A stretch of DNA of 64,000 nucleotides from Parvibaculum sp039973015 (GTDB taxonomy: Bacteria; Pseudomonadota; Alphaproteobacteria; Parvibaculales; Parvibaculaceae): positions 1-64,000 of the forward strand of contig NZ_JBDWLT010000009.1 of assembly GCF_039973015.1 (NCBI RefSeq), given 5' to 3'. Within the stretch, counting starts at the first letter, position 1, and every line of letters starts with the position of its first letter. The translations under genes were made by a program, and so were the position numbers. This document shows, one piece after another, positions 52,753 through 61,935 of this stretch. The notes under the pieces are model-generated. The model saw only the letters and a list, made by a program, of their open reading frames with translations. It was not told the origin of the DNA and searched no databases.

Positions 52753-55700
52753 ATGACGAAGCGAAATAACGCGAAAGCCAGATCCGGCGCGAAGACCGGC
52801 CGGAGCCGCGAGGCGCGGCTGAACCAGGCGAATGCGCATGAGCGCAACATGCTCGGTTCCGCTTACAGCTATTACAGCGGCGTCGTCCGCACGAGCGGAC
52901 AGCCATCTACGGCTTCGGGGGTTCGGCGTCTCTTTGCCGCCGCTCTTCTTTCCGGCGCATCCATGGTCGCGGTCGGCCTTGGCGGAACGGGACAGGCGCG
53001 GGCGGAAGGCACCTGTCTTCCGCAGGCAGGCGAGGGCGAGCAGATCCTCTGCATCGGCACCTTCGATGAAACCATCGAGATCGATGTCGAGGATGTGACC
53101 GTCGTTCTCGGTGAAGGCTCCATCGTCGATACGAGAGATAACGCTTCGGAAGGCTATGGCGACAATACCGGTATCGTCGTCTTCGGCCCGGGCGACCAGA
53201 CGGTCAGGAATGACGGCACGGTGCTGACGGGCGAGGAATATTCCTACGAAGAATATGATGGCCGTCATCACGGCATCGTCGCTTACGCCGACGAAGGCTA
53301 TGATGCGAGGGCCGTGAACAGCGCGACCGGCATCATCGGCACGACATCGGAAGACAGCTACGGCATCTTCGCCCGGGCCTCCGGGGAGTACTGGGACTAC
53401 GGTGGAGCGACGGCGGTCAATGATGGCTCGGTCTCGACCACGGGCGAAGGCAGTACCGGTGTTTTCGCCGATGGCAAATATGCGGATGCCACCAATACAG
53501 GACTGGTCTTCACGGGAGGCTCCGAAGCCATCGGCATCTACGCCTATTCCAAGTACGAGTCCTATGCCTACAACTCGGGCGAGATCGAGACGGAAGGCAG
53601 CGAAAGCGACGGCATCCGGGCCTATGCGGAAGAAGGCGATGCCGACGCCGTGAATGCCGAAGGCGGTATCGTCACGACGAGCGGCGAGGGCGCGAACGGC
53701 GTCGATGTCTGGGCGGAGGACTATGCCAGCGTCACCAATGCGGGCACCATCGTTACTTATGGCGAGTATGCCAATGGCGTCGCCATCGGGGGTTACTCCG
53801 TCTATGTGAACAATTCCGGCAGCATCAAGACCTATGGTTATGAGGCCGATGCGGTCAGCGCCCATTCCGGCGGCATCTCCACTACGACCATCGTGAACAC
53901 CGGCTTCATCGGCGCTTATGGCGAGGACTCCAACGCCATCGATGCCTCCGGCCCGACGGTCAAGATCACGAACGACGTGGTCGTGGAAGACGAGGAAGTC
54001 GTCGCCACCGGCGTGATCTATGCCGAGGAAGGCTACGCCATCCATGTGGATGAAACCAACGATGCGCGCGTCTACAACTACGCCACGATCGATGGTGCGG
54101 TCGAGCTCAGCACCGACGAATATGCCTATGTCCGCAACGACGGCCAGATTTCGTCCGAGCAAAGCGGCACGCCCGTCGTCGAGGCCTTCGCCGAGGAAGG
54201 CGATGCCGTCGTCATTATCGGCGAGGATGGCAGCGTGCGGACGCGCGAAGCAGGCTCGACCGCTGTCCATGCGGGCGGCGATACGGCCATCGTCAAGAAT
54301 TACGGTTCGGTTACCACCGGCTATTCGGAAGAAGGCCATTACTACGGCGATAATTCGGCGGGCATTCGTGCGCGCGGCGAAGAAGAAGGTTCTCTTGCGC
54401 TGAGCACCGGCAGCGTCACCACCTTCGGCGATTATGCGGAGGCGCTTTCGGCGAGCACGGAATATGGCACCGCCCAGGCCGTCAATACCGGCGATATCGA
54501 CACCTATGGAAACCTCTCCGTCGGTGTCATAGCGATGGACTACAACACTTACAGCTATCACGAATATTCGGAGTATTCCGGCGCAGCCGCCGGCAATGCC
54601 GGTGATGTGGAAACGCGGGGCTATGCGTCCGGTGGTGTCGGCGCCTTCTCGGTCGAAAATTCAGCCACGGCCTATAACATCTTCGGCGGCACGATCTCGA
54701 CTTCCGGCGACGGCGCACATGGCCTTGCCGCAGGTACGGGTTTCGACAGCGTAGAGGACGCGGCATCCGTCACGGATGGCAACGGCCAGGGCGGTTCGGC
54801 AATGGCGTTCAACGGTTATCCGTTCGGCTTCTATGGACCCGTTCGCTCGGATATCGAATATGATGAAGGTCCGCGCGTCTCCATCACCGACTATGTCGAC
54901 ACGGAATATTTCGAGCCCGCCGACTACCGTTCGACCATCGTGACGACCGGCGACAACTCAATCGGCGTTGCCGCCATCTCCAGCGGCGGTTCGGCCTGGG
55001 CCGGCAATTTCTACGGCTCGATCACGACGGGTACGCTCGACGAATATAACGATCCCGACACGGGCGAGGGCTCGCATGGTCTCGTCGCCTATTCGGACTC
55101 GGATGAAGCCGTCGCGATGAACAAATATCATGGCGAGATCGTCACGCGCGGTCACAATGCCTATGGCATCTGGGCCACGTCCGACGATGACACGGCGTGG
55201 GCGAGCAACAAATATGACTCCAGTGTCGTCACGCATGGCGACGGCTCCACAGGTATCTTCGTTGTTGCCTCGGGCGAATATGGCGCCTATGGCGAGGGCT
55301 ACGATGCGGACGCGCTCAATATCGCCTCCAGCATCACGACTTATGGCGATGAGGCGGCGGGCATCTCCGTCATCTCGTATGAAGGCGATGTACAGGCCGT
55401 CAATGCAAGCGGTAGCATCTACGAGGAGTACGACCTGGAGTTTCCCGATGCCGCGATCACGACCTATGGCGAAGACTCCGACGGCATGGAAGCGCATGCC
55501 GAATATGGAACCGTCTATGCCTATAACAGCGGTACCATCACGACGTCGGGCGAGGATTCCTTCGGTATCGATGTCTCCGGCCAGACGGTCGAAGTCGTCA
55601 ATCATGGCAACATCTATACCTCGGGCGAATACTCGCACGGCATCGTCGCCTATTCGGAAAGCCCGGATACGACGACCGTTGTGAACGGAGGTATCATCGA

Positions 55701-58458
55701 GGCGACGGGCGAAGAGACGAATGGTATTCGTGCCTTCGGCCCCACAGTCAATGTTACCAATCTCGAAGATGGCGACATCTATGCAAATGACGATGCGGTC
55801 TACATCGCAGAGGCCGATGAGGTGACGGTGACGAACTACGGCACCATCGGCTCTTACGGGTCGGATGGTATCGACATTCAATATGCCGAGGCCGCGAGGG
55901 TCACAAACTATGGCGACATAAACTCGAACGAAGCCGGCGTCGAGGTTACGACGACGGAAGAAGTGTCGATCTATAATTACGGCTCGATTGAAGGCCGGAT
56001 CGATGTTTCCGGTGCCTATGATGCCTACTTCCTCAACGACGAGGACGCAGAAATCATCGTCTCCGAGGAGAACAGCGACGAAGATGGCGGCTTCCGCATC
56101 GAAGCCTTCACGGAAGTCGATGTCGTCAACAAGGGCTCCATCACGGTCGCGGCCGACGAGACCTATGGTGTCTATCTGCGAAGCAATACGGTCTCGCTCG
56201 ACAATTCGGGCACGATCGCGACATCGGGCGAGTACAGCCATGCCGTCGTCGCCCGGTCGGAAGCGCTTGCGACCACGACGATCACCAACTCCGGCACCAT
56301 CGAGGCGACCGGCGAATACGCAGACGCCATCGTGGCCAGCGGTCCCACGGTCAACATCACCAATACACAAGACGGGGTCATCTCGTCGGCTTCCGGTGCG
56401 GCGATCTATGCCAGCGAGACGAAATATGTCGACATCGTCAATGATGGCGAGATCACCGGCGATGTGCTCATCGCTGCTCATGGCGAATATGAGTATTCGG
56501 CCACGGTCGAAATCGACCACACAGGCTCGGTCGACGGCAATATCGACACTTCGCTCGGCTATAGCGACGACACGATCCTGATCGACGGCGGCACGGTGAC
56601 GGGCGCGGTCTATACCGGCGACGGTATCGACAACGTGACGGTCTCGGGTTCGGGCGTGCAGCTCGGTCTCGGCATTCACGCCACGGAAAGCGGCATCGCA
56701 CCCCTCGCGATCCTCTACAACAGCGCTTATCTCACTTTCGCGCATGACGATACGATCACCCTCGATGACGGTATCGGCGGCTGGGGTGTCTCGCATTTCA
56801 ACACGGTGGACATCGACAGCGGCAAGCTTGTGCTTGACGGCGTCGGCATTCACACGAGCTACAGCGAGGGCTCTGTCACGGTTGCCGAAGGCGCGACGCT
56901 CGGCGTCACGGATCAAGGCGCCGATATCGCGGCGGGCAATGTCTCGATTTCCGGCACGCTCGATCTCGCGCTTGGCGGTTTCCTCGACGCGACGGGGGCC
57001 GTGGCCTTCAACGAAGGCAGTACCTTCCGCACCGACATCTCCTCCGGGGGCGCGGCCGTTGTTTATGGCGACACGGTCAGCTTCTCCGAAGGCTCGACCA
57101 TTGATGTCGATGTCATTGGCGGTCTCTCGGGGGTCGTCGGCGACGATGTTCTGATCGCCTCCGCCGACAGCGAAAACGGTGTCACCGATAACGGGGCCGC
57201 GGTCGAAGACAACACGATCCTCTTCGACTTCCTCAAGGTGATGAACGACGAGGTCATCGAGACCGGGTCGGCCGACGATCTCTTCCTGCGCATCCAGCTT
57301 GCGGAGACGGCGGAAGAAACGGAGATCGGTGTCAATGGCCGCGTGAACCTTGTCAGCGTCGCCAAGGCAATCGACGAGTATATCGCGACCCAGCCCATCG
57401 ACAGCCCGCTCACGCTCTGGCTTGCCCAGTTCGAGACGGAAGAAGAGCAGCGCGAAGCCCTTCTGAAGGTTGTCCAGGACACGATGCCTTCCGAAAGCAA
57501 TGCCGAAGGCACGAGCACCATGGCGTCGACGGATCTCATCTTCGACATGATCATGGACCGTATCTCCGGCGGCGGTTTCGCCATCGCCAACAATACGGGC
57601 GACACGGGTCTTGCCGCGGGCGACCAAATGCTTGGCGGCGACGGCAAGTGGGCGATCTGGGGCCGCGTCGGCGGGCTCAAGGCCGAGTACACGCCTTCCG
57701 GCGTCAACGGCTTCGATACCGACATGTGGGGTGCCACGGGCGGTGTCGACGGCGAAGTCGCGGCGAATATCCGTCTCGGCCTCTCCGCCTTCTACACCTC
57801 GGCGGATATCGACGAGAACGGCGCAGGCGCGAACTCGACCTCCACGGTCGATAGCTACGGTGCGGTCGCCTATATGAGCTACCGTCCCAACGCCTGGTAT
57901 GTGAACGGCTCGCTTGGCTACGGCTTCAACAGCTACGAGAGCAGCCGTTCCTCGCTTGGCGGCGTCAACGTCGCGGACTATGACGGTTCGCAATTCGTCG
58001 CACGTGCCGAGGTGGGCCGCATGTTCACTTCCGGTGCCTTCGACATCACGCCGAATGCGGGCCTTCGCTACAATCTCGTCGATGTGGATGCCTATACGGA
58101 AACGGGTCCGCTGCCGACAAGCGTCAACGGACGTACCATCGAATCGCTCCGTGCGGTTGGTGGCGTCAACTTCCGCTACACAGCGGAGCTCGACGGCGGC
58201 TCAAAGCTGATCCCGGAACTCGGCGTGAAGGTTCTCTCCGAACTCGCCGATCCCGATGAGGCGATCACGGGCAGTGTGGTTGGCGGCGGCGCCTTCACCA
58301 CGCAGCAGACGGCCCGTGACGATGTCTCCTATGGGGTGCTCGGCGGCCTCACCTTCGAAGGGGTGAACGGGGTCACGCTGCGCGTCACCTATGATGGCGA
58401 GTTCCAGAGCGACTACGAAGAGCAGAGCCTCTCGGCCGCGATCCGAATCGCCTTCTGA
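52753..58458 (+). CDS. Giant autotransporter (type Va), acidic beta-helix passenger
   Basis: 1,901 residues from ATG 52753. An unusually long basic N-terminus (about 55 residues) precedes the hydrophobic signal (LFAAALLSGASMVAVGL) with a likely cut at ARA. The passenger begins with a Cys pair (TCLPQAGEGEQILC) and then has dozens of 20-25-residue turns of the type NSGTI-T-GE-S-GI-A-S, very rich in Tyr, Glu, Asp and Gly: a right-handed beta-helix. The last 280 residues are the barrel (DGKWAIWGRVGGLKAEYT to the terminal Phe in LSAAIRIAF). It is exported by Sec and displayed on the outer membrane; adhesion or biofilm role is likely. Length and repeats exceed typical adhesins of this class. Confidence 0.9.
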   Translation: MTKRNNAKARSGAKTGRSREARLNQANAHERNMLGSAYSYYSGVVRTSGQPSTASGVRRLFAAALLSGASMVAVGLGGTGQARAEGTCLPQAGEGEQILCIGTFDETIEIDVEDVTVVLGEGSIVDTRDNASEGYGDNTGIVVFGPGDQTVRNDGTVLTGEEYSYEEYDGRHHGIVAYADEGYDARAVNSATGIIGTTSEDSYGIFARASGEYWDYGGATAVNDGSVSTTGEGSTGVFADGKYADATNTGLVFTGGSEAIGIYAYSKYESYAYNSGEIETEGSESDGIRAYAEEGDADAVNAEGGIVTTSGEGANGVDVWAEDYASVTNAGTIVTYGEYANGVAIGGYSVYVNNSGSIKTYGYEADAVSAHSGGISTTTIVNTGFIGAYGEDSNAIDASGPTVKITNDVVVEDEEVVATGVIYAEEGYAIHVDETNDARVYNYATIDGAVELSTDEYAYVRNDGQISSEQSGTPVVEAFAEEGDAVVIIGEDGSVRTREAGSTAVHAGGDTAIVKNYGSVTTGYSEEGHYYGDNSAGIRARGEEEGSLALSTGSVTTFGDYAEALSASTEYGTAQAVNTGDIDTYGNLSVGVIAMDYNTYSYHEYSEYSGAAAGNAGDVETRGYASGGVGAFSVENSATAYNIFGGTISTSGDGAHGLAAGTGFDSVEDAASVTDGNGQGGSAMAFNGYPFGFYGPVRSDIEYDEGPRVSITDYVDTEYFEPADYRSTIVTTGDNSIGVAAISSGGSAWAGNFYGSITTGTLDEYNDPDTGEGSHGLVAYSDSDEAVAMNKYHGEIVTRGHNAYGIWATSDDDTAWASNKYDSSVVTHGDGSTGIFVVASGEYGAYGEGYDADALNIASSITTYGDEAAGISVISYEGDVQAVNASGSIYEEYDLEFPDAAITTYGEDSDGMEAHAEYGTVYAYNSGTITTSGEDSFGIDVSGQTVEVVNHGNIYTSGEYSHGIVAYSESPDTTTVVNGGIIEATGEETNGIRAFGPTVNVTNLEDGDIYANDDAVYIAEADEVTVTNYGTIGSYGSDGIDIQYAEAARVTNYGDINSNEAGVEVTTTEEVSIYNYGSIEGRIDVSGAYDAYFLNDEDAEIIVSEENSDEDGGFRIEAFTEVDVVNKGSITVAADETYGVYLRSNTVSLDNSGTIATSGEYSHAVVARSEALATTTITNSGTIEATGEYADAIVASGPTVNITNTQDGVISSASGAAIYASETKYVDIVNDGEITGDVLIAAHGEYEYSATVEIDHTGSVDGNIDTSLGYSDDTILIDGGTVTGAVYTGDGIDNVTVSGSGVQLGLGIHATESGIAPLAILYNSAYLTFAHDDTITLDDGIGGWGVSHFNTVDIDSGKLVLDGVGIHTSYSEGSVTVAEGATLGVTDQGADIAAGNVSISGTLDLALGGFLDATGAVAFNEGSTFRTDISSGGAAVVYGDTVSFSEGSTIDVDVIGGLSGVVGDDVLIASADSENGVTDNGAAVEDNTILFDFLKVMNDEVIETGSADDLFLRIQLAETAEETEIGVNGRVNLVSVAKAIDEYIATQPIDSPLTLWLAQFETEEEQREALLKVVQDTMPSESNAEGTSTMASTDLIFDMIMDRISGGGFAIANNTGDTGLAAGDQMLGGDGKWAIWGRVGGLKAEYTPSGVNGFDTDMWGATGGVDGEVAANIRLGLSAFYTSADIDENGAGANSTSTVDSYGAVAYMSYRPNAWYVNGSLGYGFNSYESSRSSLGGVNVADYDGSQFVARAEVGRMFTSGAFDITPNAGLRYNLVDVDAYTETGPLPTSVNGRTIESLRAVGGVNFRYTAELDGGSKLIPELGVKVLSELADPDEAITGSVVGGGAFTTQQTARDDVSYGVLGGLTFEGVNGVTLRVTYDGEFQSDYEEQSLSAAIRIAF

Positions 58459-58481
58459 CGATACGGTCCTCGCAAGACGAG

Positions 58482-58518
58482 AATGGCGCTCCGGGGATAT
58501 CCGGGGCGCCATTTTTTT
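58482..58518 (+). terminator. Terminator of the autotransporter gene
   Basis: AATGGCGCTCCGGG-gatat-CCGGGGCGCCATT, then TTTTTT: a long stem with U-run 24 bp after the stop. Confidence 0.9.
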
Positions 58519-58589
58519 GCGTATTTCCGGGGCCTGTTCCCGGGGCCTGTTCCCGGGCTACTTGTCCCCGGCAGGGCGATGTTTATCCC

Positions 58590-58618
58590 CAAAGAAAAAG
58601 CCCGGCATGTGCCGGGCT
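58590..58618 (-). terminator. Terminator for the small leftward genes
   Basis: On the minus strand AGCCCGGCA-ca-TGCCGGGCT followed by TTTTTCTTT. It lies 48 bp after the stop of the 58666-58932 gene. Confidence 0.88.
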
Positions 58619-58665
58619 GATCCTTTGTGACGTTATTGTTACGTTTTGATGACAGTCGGGCTGTT

Positions 58666-58932
58666 TCAGTGCGAGATATCCCCGAAGGCGAGGGTCGAAC
58701 CGTCGCTCAAATTCACGCAAGGGGCGGGCGCCTTGGGTCTGGCCTGGCACAGATAGAGCGTGTCGTTTCGCTCGACCCAGATGCCGCCTTGCGGGTTCGG
58801 CATCATGCCGCTACCGCCGCCCGTTAATGCAGCGACGACAATGGCGATGGCGATCAGCGTTCCCGATGCCATGACGGCATAGGGCAGATGGTTGTCGGTG
58901 CGCGCTTCGCGAACTCCGGCAGTATTGCTCAT
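58666..58932 (-). CDS. Small single-pass membrane protein, unknown
   Basis: 88 residues from ATG 58930-58932 (AGAGAGG ahead). One membrane helix (YAVMASGTLIAIAIVVAALTG) and a short C-terminal domain, WVERNDTLYLC...PCVNLSDG, with two Cys that could pair outside the membrane. No family recognised. It starts 17 bp after the stop of the upstream hypothetical gene, so they are likely one transcript. Confidence 0.65.
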   Translation of the reverse strand: MSNTAGVREARTDNHLPYAVMASGTLIAIAIVVAALTGGGSGMMPNPQGGIWVERNDTLYLCQARPKAPAPCVNLSDGSTLAFGDISH

Positions 58933-58948
58933 TCCGTGTACCTCTCTT

Positions 58949-59422
58949 TCAGGTGCGTATGTGTTTGAACCAGACAATGCGGTGCTGATAGCCTTGCGGC
59001 GTATATCCGATGAGCGTCAGCCCCGACTTGCCGATGGGTGTCGGGCCGAGCTTCGGCGACTGATAGACGGCCGCCATGCCGCAGAGTTTCGCGTCAGGAT
59101 TTTCGAGCGACCATTGCTCCAGCGTGTCGCGGCAATGGATCGCAAGCCCGATGGCGATTTCCTGCTGCTCGTACTCGGGCAGCGTGAAGACGCGCAGATA
59201 GCCAAAAAGCCTGTTGCGCAAGGGTTTGCAGGGCCTGATCTCGACAGTTGAGATGGCGGCAAGGGTGTCGCCCTCATAGGCGAGGCTGCCTATTTCGCGC
59301 GCGCGCTCCTCGGGGTTTACGCCGTCGGGCAAAGCGCCATGCGCTGTCCAGGCTGCTATCGCATCCTGTTCCAGCTTTGCATCGCGCTTTTGCCACCCGG
59401 ATACAAATTCGATCTTGCCCAT
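58949..59422 (-). CDS. Hypothetical protein, possibly GNAT-like
   Basis: 157 residues from ATG 59420-59422. GDTLAAISTVEIRPCKPLR and LRVFTLPEYEQQEIAIGLAI resemble the central strands and helix of an acetyltransferase fold, but the acetyl-CoA loop is not clear, so the call is weak. Longer upstream residues were dropped for lack of a ribosome site. The ending YTPQGYQHRIVWFKHIRT may recall a GNAT C-terminal strand. Paired with the small membrane protein downstream. Confidence 0.6.
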   Translation of the reverse strand: MGKIEFVSGWQKRDAKLEQDAIAAWTAHGALPDGVNPEERAREIGSLAYEGDTLAAISTVEIRPCKPLRNRLFGYLRVFTLPEYEQQEIAIGLAIHCRDTLEQWSLENPDAKLCGMAAVYQSPKLGPTPIGKSGLTLIGYTPQGYQHRIVWFKHIRT

Positions 59423-59570
59423 GCTGTTCCCTTGTTGCGGCGACTCGTATCGGCCGTTGCAGCGGGTTGCATTATCCGGGCAGCAGGATGGTTCTCGCGA
59501 GCGGGGATCGAACCTATTTGGAGGGATCGGCGATGGCGGAAAATCCGCCACCGCCGCTTTCGTGTGTGGC

Positions 59571-61781
59571 TTACCAGCGATGCGTGAGCGTGAGCGTCAC
59601 CTGCCGCTCCTGACCGAACCAGCAGGTGGGATTGAGCTGTGTGAAACATCCCGTCACATGGCGTTTGTCGGCGAGGTTGGTGCCGTTCAGGCGCACGGAG
59701 TTGCCTGCGAGTTCCGGGCTGATCGCAGCCAGATCATATTCGATCATGGCGTCGAACAACGTGTACGGATCGGTTGTGCCTGCCGTGTTTGCAGCGTCGA
59801 CATAGGTTTCGCCGACATAGCGAGCACCACCCCCGACAGTGAGGCCGTCGATCATATTGCTCGGTAACGCATACTCCGCCCAGAACGAGGCGGTTTCATC
59901 GGCAACCATCACGGGCGTATTGCCGATATTTGCGGCGTTCGTATCCTTCGTCGTTTCAATGTCGAGCTTCGTGTAGAAAGCGGAAAGAGTCAGGCCCGCG
60001 AGAGGTCGCACATGTCCTTCGATCTCGAATCCGCGCGAGCGGATTTCGCCTTGTTGGATCTGGTCGCCTGGTACACCGGCCGGATCTTGAACAGTTACGT
60101 TCTGTTTAGTGAGGTCGAAGAGGGCTGCCGTTATCATCACGGTGTCATTCGGCGACTGAAACTTGATTCCTCCTTCGATCTGCTGGCCGGTTGTCGGCAC
60201 AAAGACGTTACCCAGTCTGTCTGCGCCTGACTGCGGCTCAAAGGATTCTGCATAAGAGATGTAGGGCGCGATGCCGCTGTCGAAACGATAGAGAATTCCG
60301 GCACGGCCGCTGAACTGGTCTTGGCTGAGCGACGAGGCAGTAGCGCCCAGGCGTTCATAGTCGTTGCTTTCGTACCAGTCCTGACGTCCGCCAAGCAGCA
60401 CGACAAGGCCGCCAAGCTTGAACTGCTCCTGAAGATAGATGCCTGTCTGATCTCTCTCGTAGTCGTAGATTTCCGTCACCGGCACCGCGGGCAGAACCTG
60501 ATCATTGTCCGGGTTGTAGATATCGATCGGCGGTACAACGAACGGGTTGAGCAGCGTTGGCGTCAAGCGGCCGATTTCGACGTCGGAATCGAGATGCCAG
60601 TAGTCGAGGCCGGCGAGGAAAGTGTGTTCCACAAGGCCGGTCTCGAACTTCGCCTTGAGCTGGTTGTCGACCGCGTAGGAGATGCTCTTTTCGTCGGAGT
60701 AGATTGCGCCGCGGAAAAGTGTGCGGTTGTCGAATGGATTGAGGGCCGCACCGTAGATGCTTTTGTAGTCGACGTCCGTCCTGAAGAAGCGGGTGCTCTG
60801 CTTGAATGTGAAAGTCTCGTCGAACTCATGCTCGATGATGTACCCAAGCGCTAGTTGCTTGCGGTTGAATTCCTCGAACTTGACGTCGCCGTCGTAGAAA
60901 TCGGTTGGCACCTGACCGTTCGAGTTCGGGAAGGCTGAACCGGCACCCGGCGCAGCGCCGAAGGCACCTGATTTCGGGTCGTGCTGGTAATGCGCGAGGA
61001 AGGTGATGTTCGTGTTGTCCGTCGGCGCCCATGTGAGCGAAGGGGCGATCAGGCGGCGCTCCAGCTCCGTCGTTCTTGCCTGTCCGTCTGCCGTGCGGCC
61101 AAGCCCGATGAACCGATATGAGAACTTGCCTTCCGGATCGATAGGCCCGGTCGCATCGATCATGCCTTCATAGAGATTGTTGGTGCCGACACCGACGGAA
61201 ACTTCGCCTGACGGCGTATTCTGCGGGCGCTTTGAAACAAGATTGATAAGCCCGCCGGGAGGCGAGTTGCCATAAAGGACCGAAGCGGGCCCCTTCAGGA
61301 TTTCAAGCCGTTCAACCATTTCCGGCGCGATCTGGGGCACGGCGTACCAGCCATTATAGTGAAGCTGCATGCCGTCCAGATAGTTTCGCGTGACGTCGAA
61401 GCCACGAATATTGAGCATGTCATAGCGTGTCACGACGCCGCCGCGGTTTTCGGTCGTGATGCCCGTCGAATAGCGTACGGCCTCAGCGACGGAACGCGCG
61501 CCGCGCGTCTCCATCTCCTCGCTTGAAATCACGGAGATCGATTGCGGCGTCTCGATGATCGGTGTGTCGGTCTTGGTGGCTGTCGCGCTTTGCGTCGCGA
61601 AGGGCCCTTCTACGGGACCGTCGGCCCTTTCCGTTGTGCCTTCGACGATGAGCGGGGAGAGCTCAATTGCCCCTTCCTCGCCGGTCTGCGTTTCGTCCTG
61701 TGCATGGACGGGAAGCGCTGCCAGCGCCACAGCCCCCATAAGAGCCGCTGTGAACGGCATGCAGCGGAAAGTGGAATTCAT
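59571..61781 (-). CDS. TonB-dependent siderophore receptor
   Basis: 736 residues from ATG 61779-61781. Signal peptide ending PVHA, TonB-box-like ELSPLIVEG, plug domain (IIETPQSISVISSEEMETRG, NIRGFDVTRNYLDGMQL, KGPASVLYGNSPPGGLINLV), then the 22-strand barrel ending LTLTHRW. The late Cys pair TGCFTQLNPTCWFG is found in ferrichrome/ferrioxamine-type receptors. It imports ferric siderophore across the outer membrane. A Fur-like box overlaps its promoter region; no siderophore genes are in the window. Confidence 0.93.
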   Translation of the reverse strand: MNSTFRCMPFTAALMGAVALAALPVHAQDETQTGEEGAIELSPLIVEGTTERADGPVEGPFATQSATATKTDTPIIETPQSISVISSEEMETRGARSVAEAVRYSTGITTENRGGVVTRYDMLNIRGFDVTRNYLDGMQLHYNGWYAVPQIAPEMVERLEILKGPASVLYGNSPPGGLINLVSKRPQNTPSGEVSVGVGTNNLYEGMIDATGPIDPEGKFSYRFIGLGRTADGQARTTELERRLIAPSLTWAPTDNTNITFLAHYQHDPKSGAFGAAPGAGSAFPNSNGQVPTDFYDGDVKFEEFNRKQLALGYIIEHEFDETFTFKQSTRFFRTDVDYKSIYGAALNPFDNRTLFRGAIYSDEKSISYAVDNQLKAKFETGLVEHTFLAGLDYWHLDSDVEIGRLTPTLLNPFVVPPIDIYNPDNDQVLPAVPVTEIYDYERDQTGIYLQEQFKLGGLVVLLGGRQDWYESNDYERLGATASSLSQDQFSGRAGILYRFDSGIAPYISYAESFEPQSGADRLGNVFVPTTGQQIEGGIKFQSPNDTVMITAALFDLTKQNVTVQDPAGVPGDQIQQGEIRSRGFEIEGHVRPLAGLTLSAFYTKLDIETTKDTNAANIGNTPVMVADETASFWAEYALPSNMIDGLTVGGGARYVGETYVDAANTAGTTDPYTLFDAMIEYDLAAISPELAGNSVRLNGTNLADKRHVTGCFTQLNPTCWFGQERQVTLTLTHRW

Positions 61782-61835
61782 GTCGCTAACCCCCTTGTAG
61801 AAAATGCGATCAATTCTCAACAAAGGAGCTATAAA

Positions 61836-61854
61836 GATAATGATTCTTAATATC
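61836..61854 (-). promoter_or_regulatory. Fur-like box of the siderophore receptor
   Basis: GATAATGATTCTTAATATC matches the 19-bp Fur consensus GATAATGATAATCATTATC at 15 positions, 55-73 bp before the receptor ATG, in an AT-rich stretch. Iron-dependent repression of the receptor would follow. Confidence 0.7.
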
Positions 61855-61873
61855 AATATTTGAAATTCATGCG

Positions 61874-61907
61874 GAAAACAAAACGGCCGGACCCTGCGGT
61901 CCGGCCG
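61874..61907 (-). terminator. Terminator of the slipin/NfeD unit
   Basis: On the minus strand CGGCCGGACC-gcag-GGTCCGGCCG followed by TTTTGTTTTC. A 10-bp perfect stem, 29 bp after the slipin stop. Confidence 0.9.
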
Positions 61908-61935
61908 GATAGAGTGAATTAAGTTTGGCCGAGAC

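Noticed and set aside
52627..54561. A 644-codon minus-strand frame opposite the autotransporter N-terminus
   Set aside because: Same reason: shadow of the repeated passenger codons.
53200..57000. Repetitive DNA considered as CRISPR or tandem satellite
   Set aside because: Repeats are protein-level turns in one continuous reading frame, not identical direct repeats with spacers.
54958..57993. A 1,011-codon open frame on the minus strand, opposite the autotransporter
   Set aside because: It mirrors the sense frame's repeats in reverse (Arg/Asp/Ile-rich text), has no ribosome site or known fold, and is expected from the codon bias of the GC-rich repeats.
58532..58560. Tandem GGGGCCTGTTCCC duplication after the autotransporter
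   Set aside because: Only two short copies in a terminator region; no function can be argued.
59480..59520. tRNA-like text (GGGATCGAACCTATT) between the hypothetical gene and the receptor gene
   Set aside because: Minus strand reads AGGTTCGATCCCC but the T stem does not pair and no acceptor or anticodon arms exist; probably chance.
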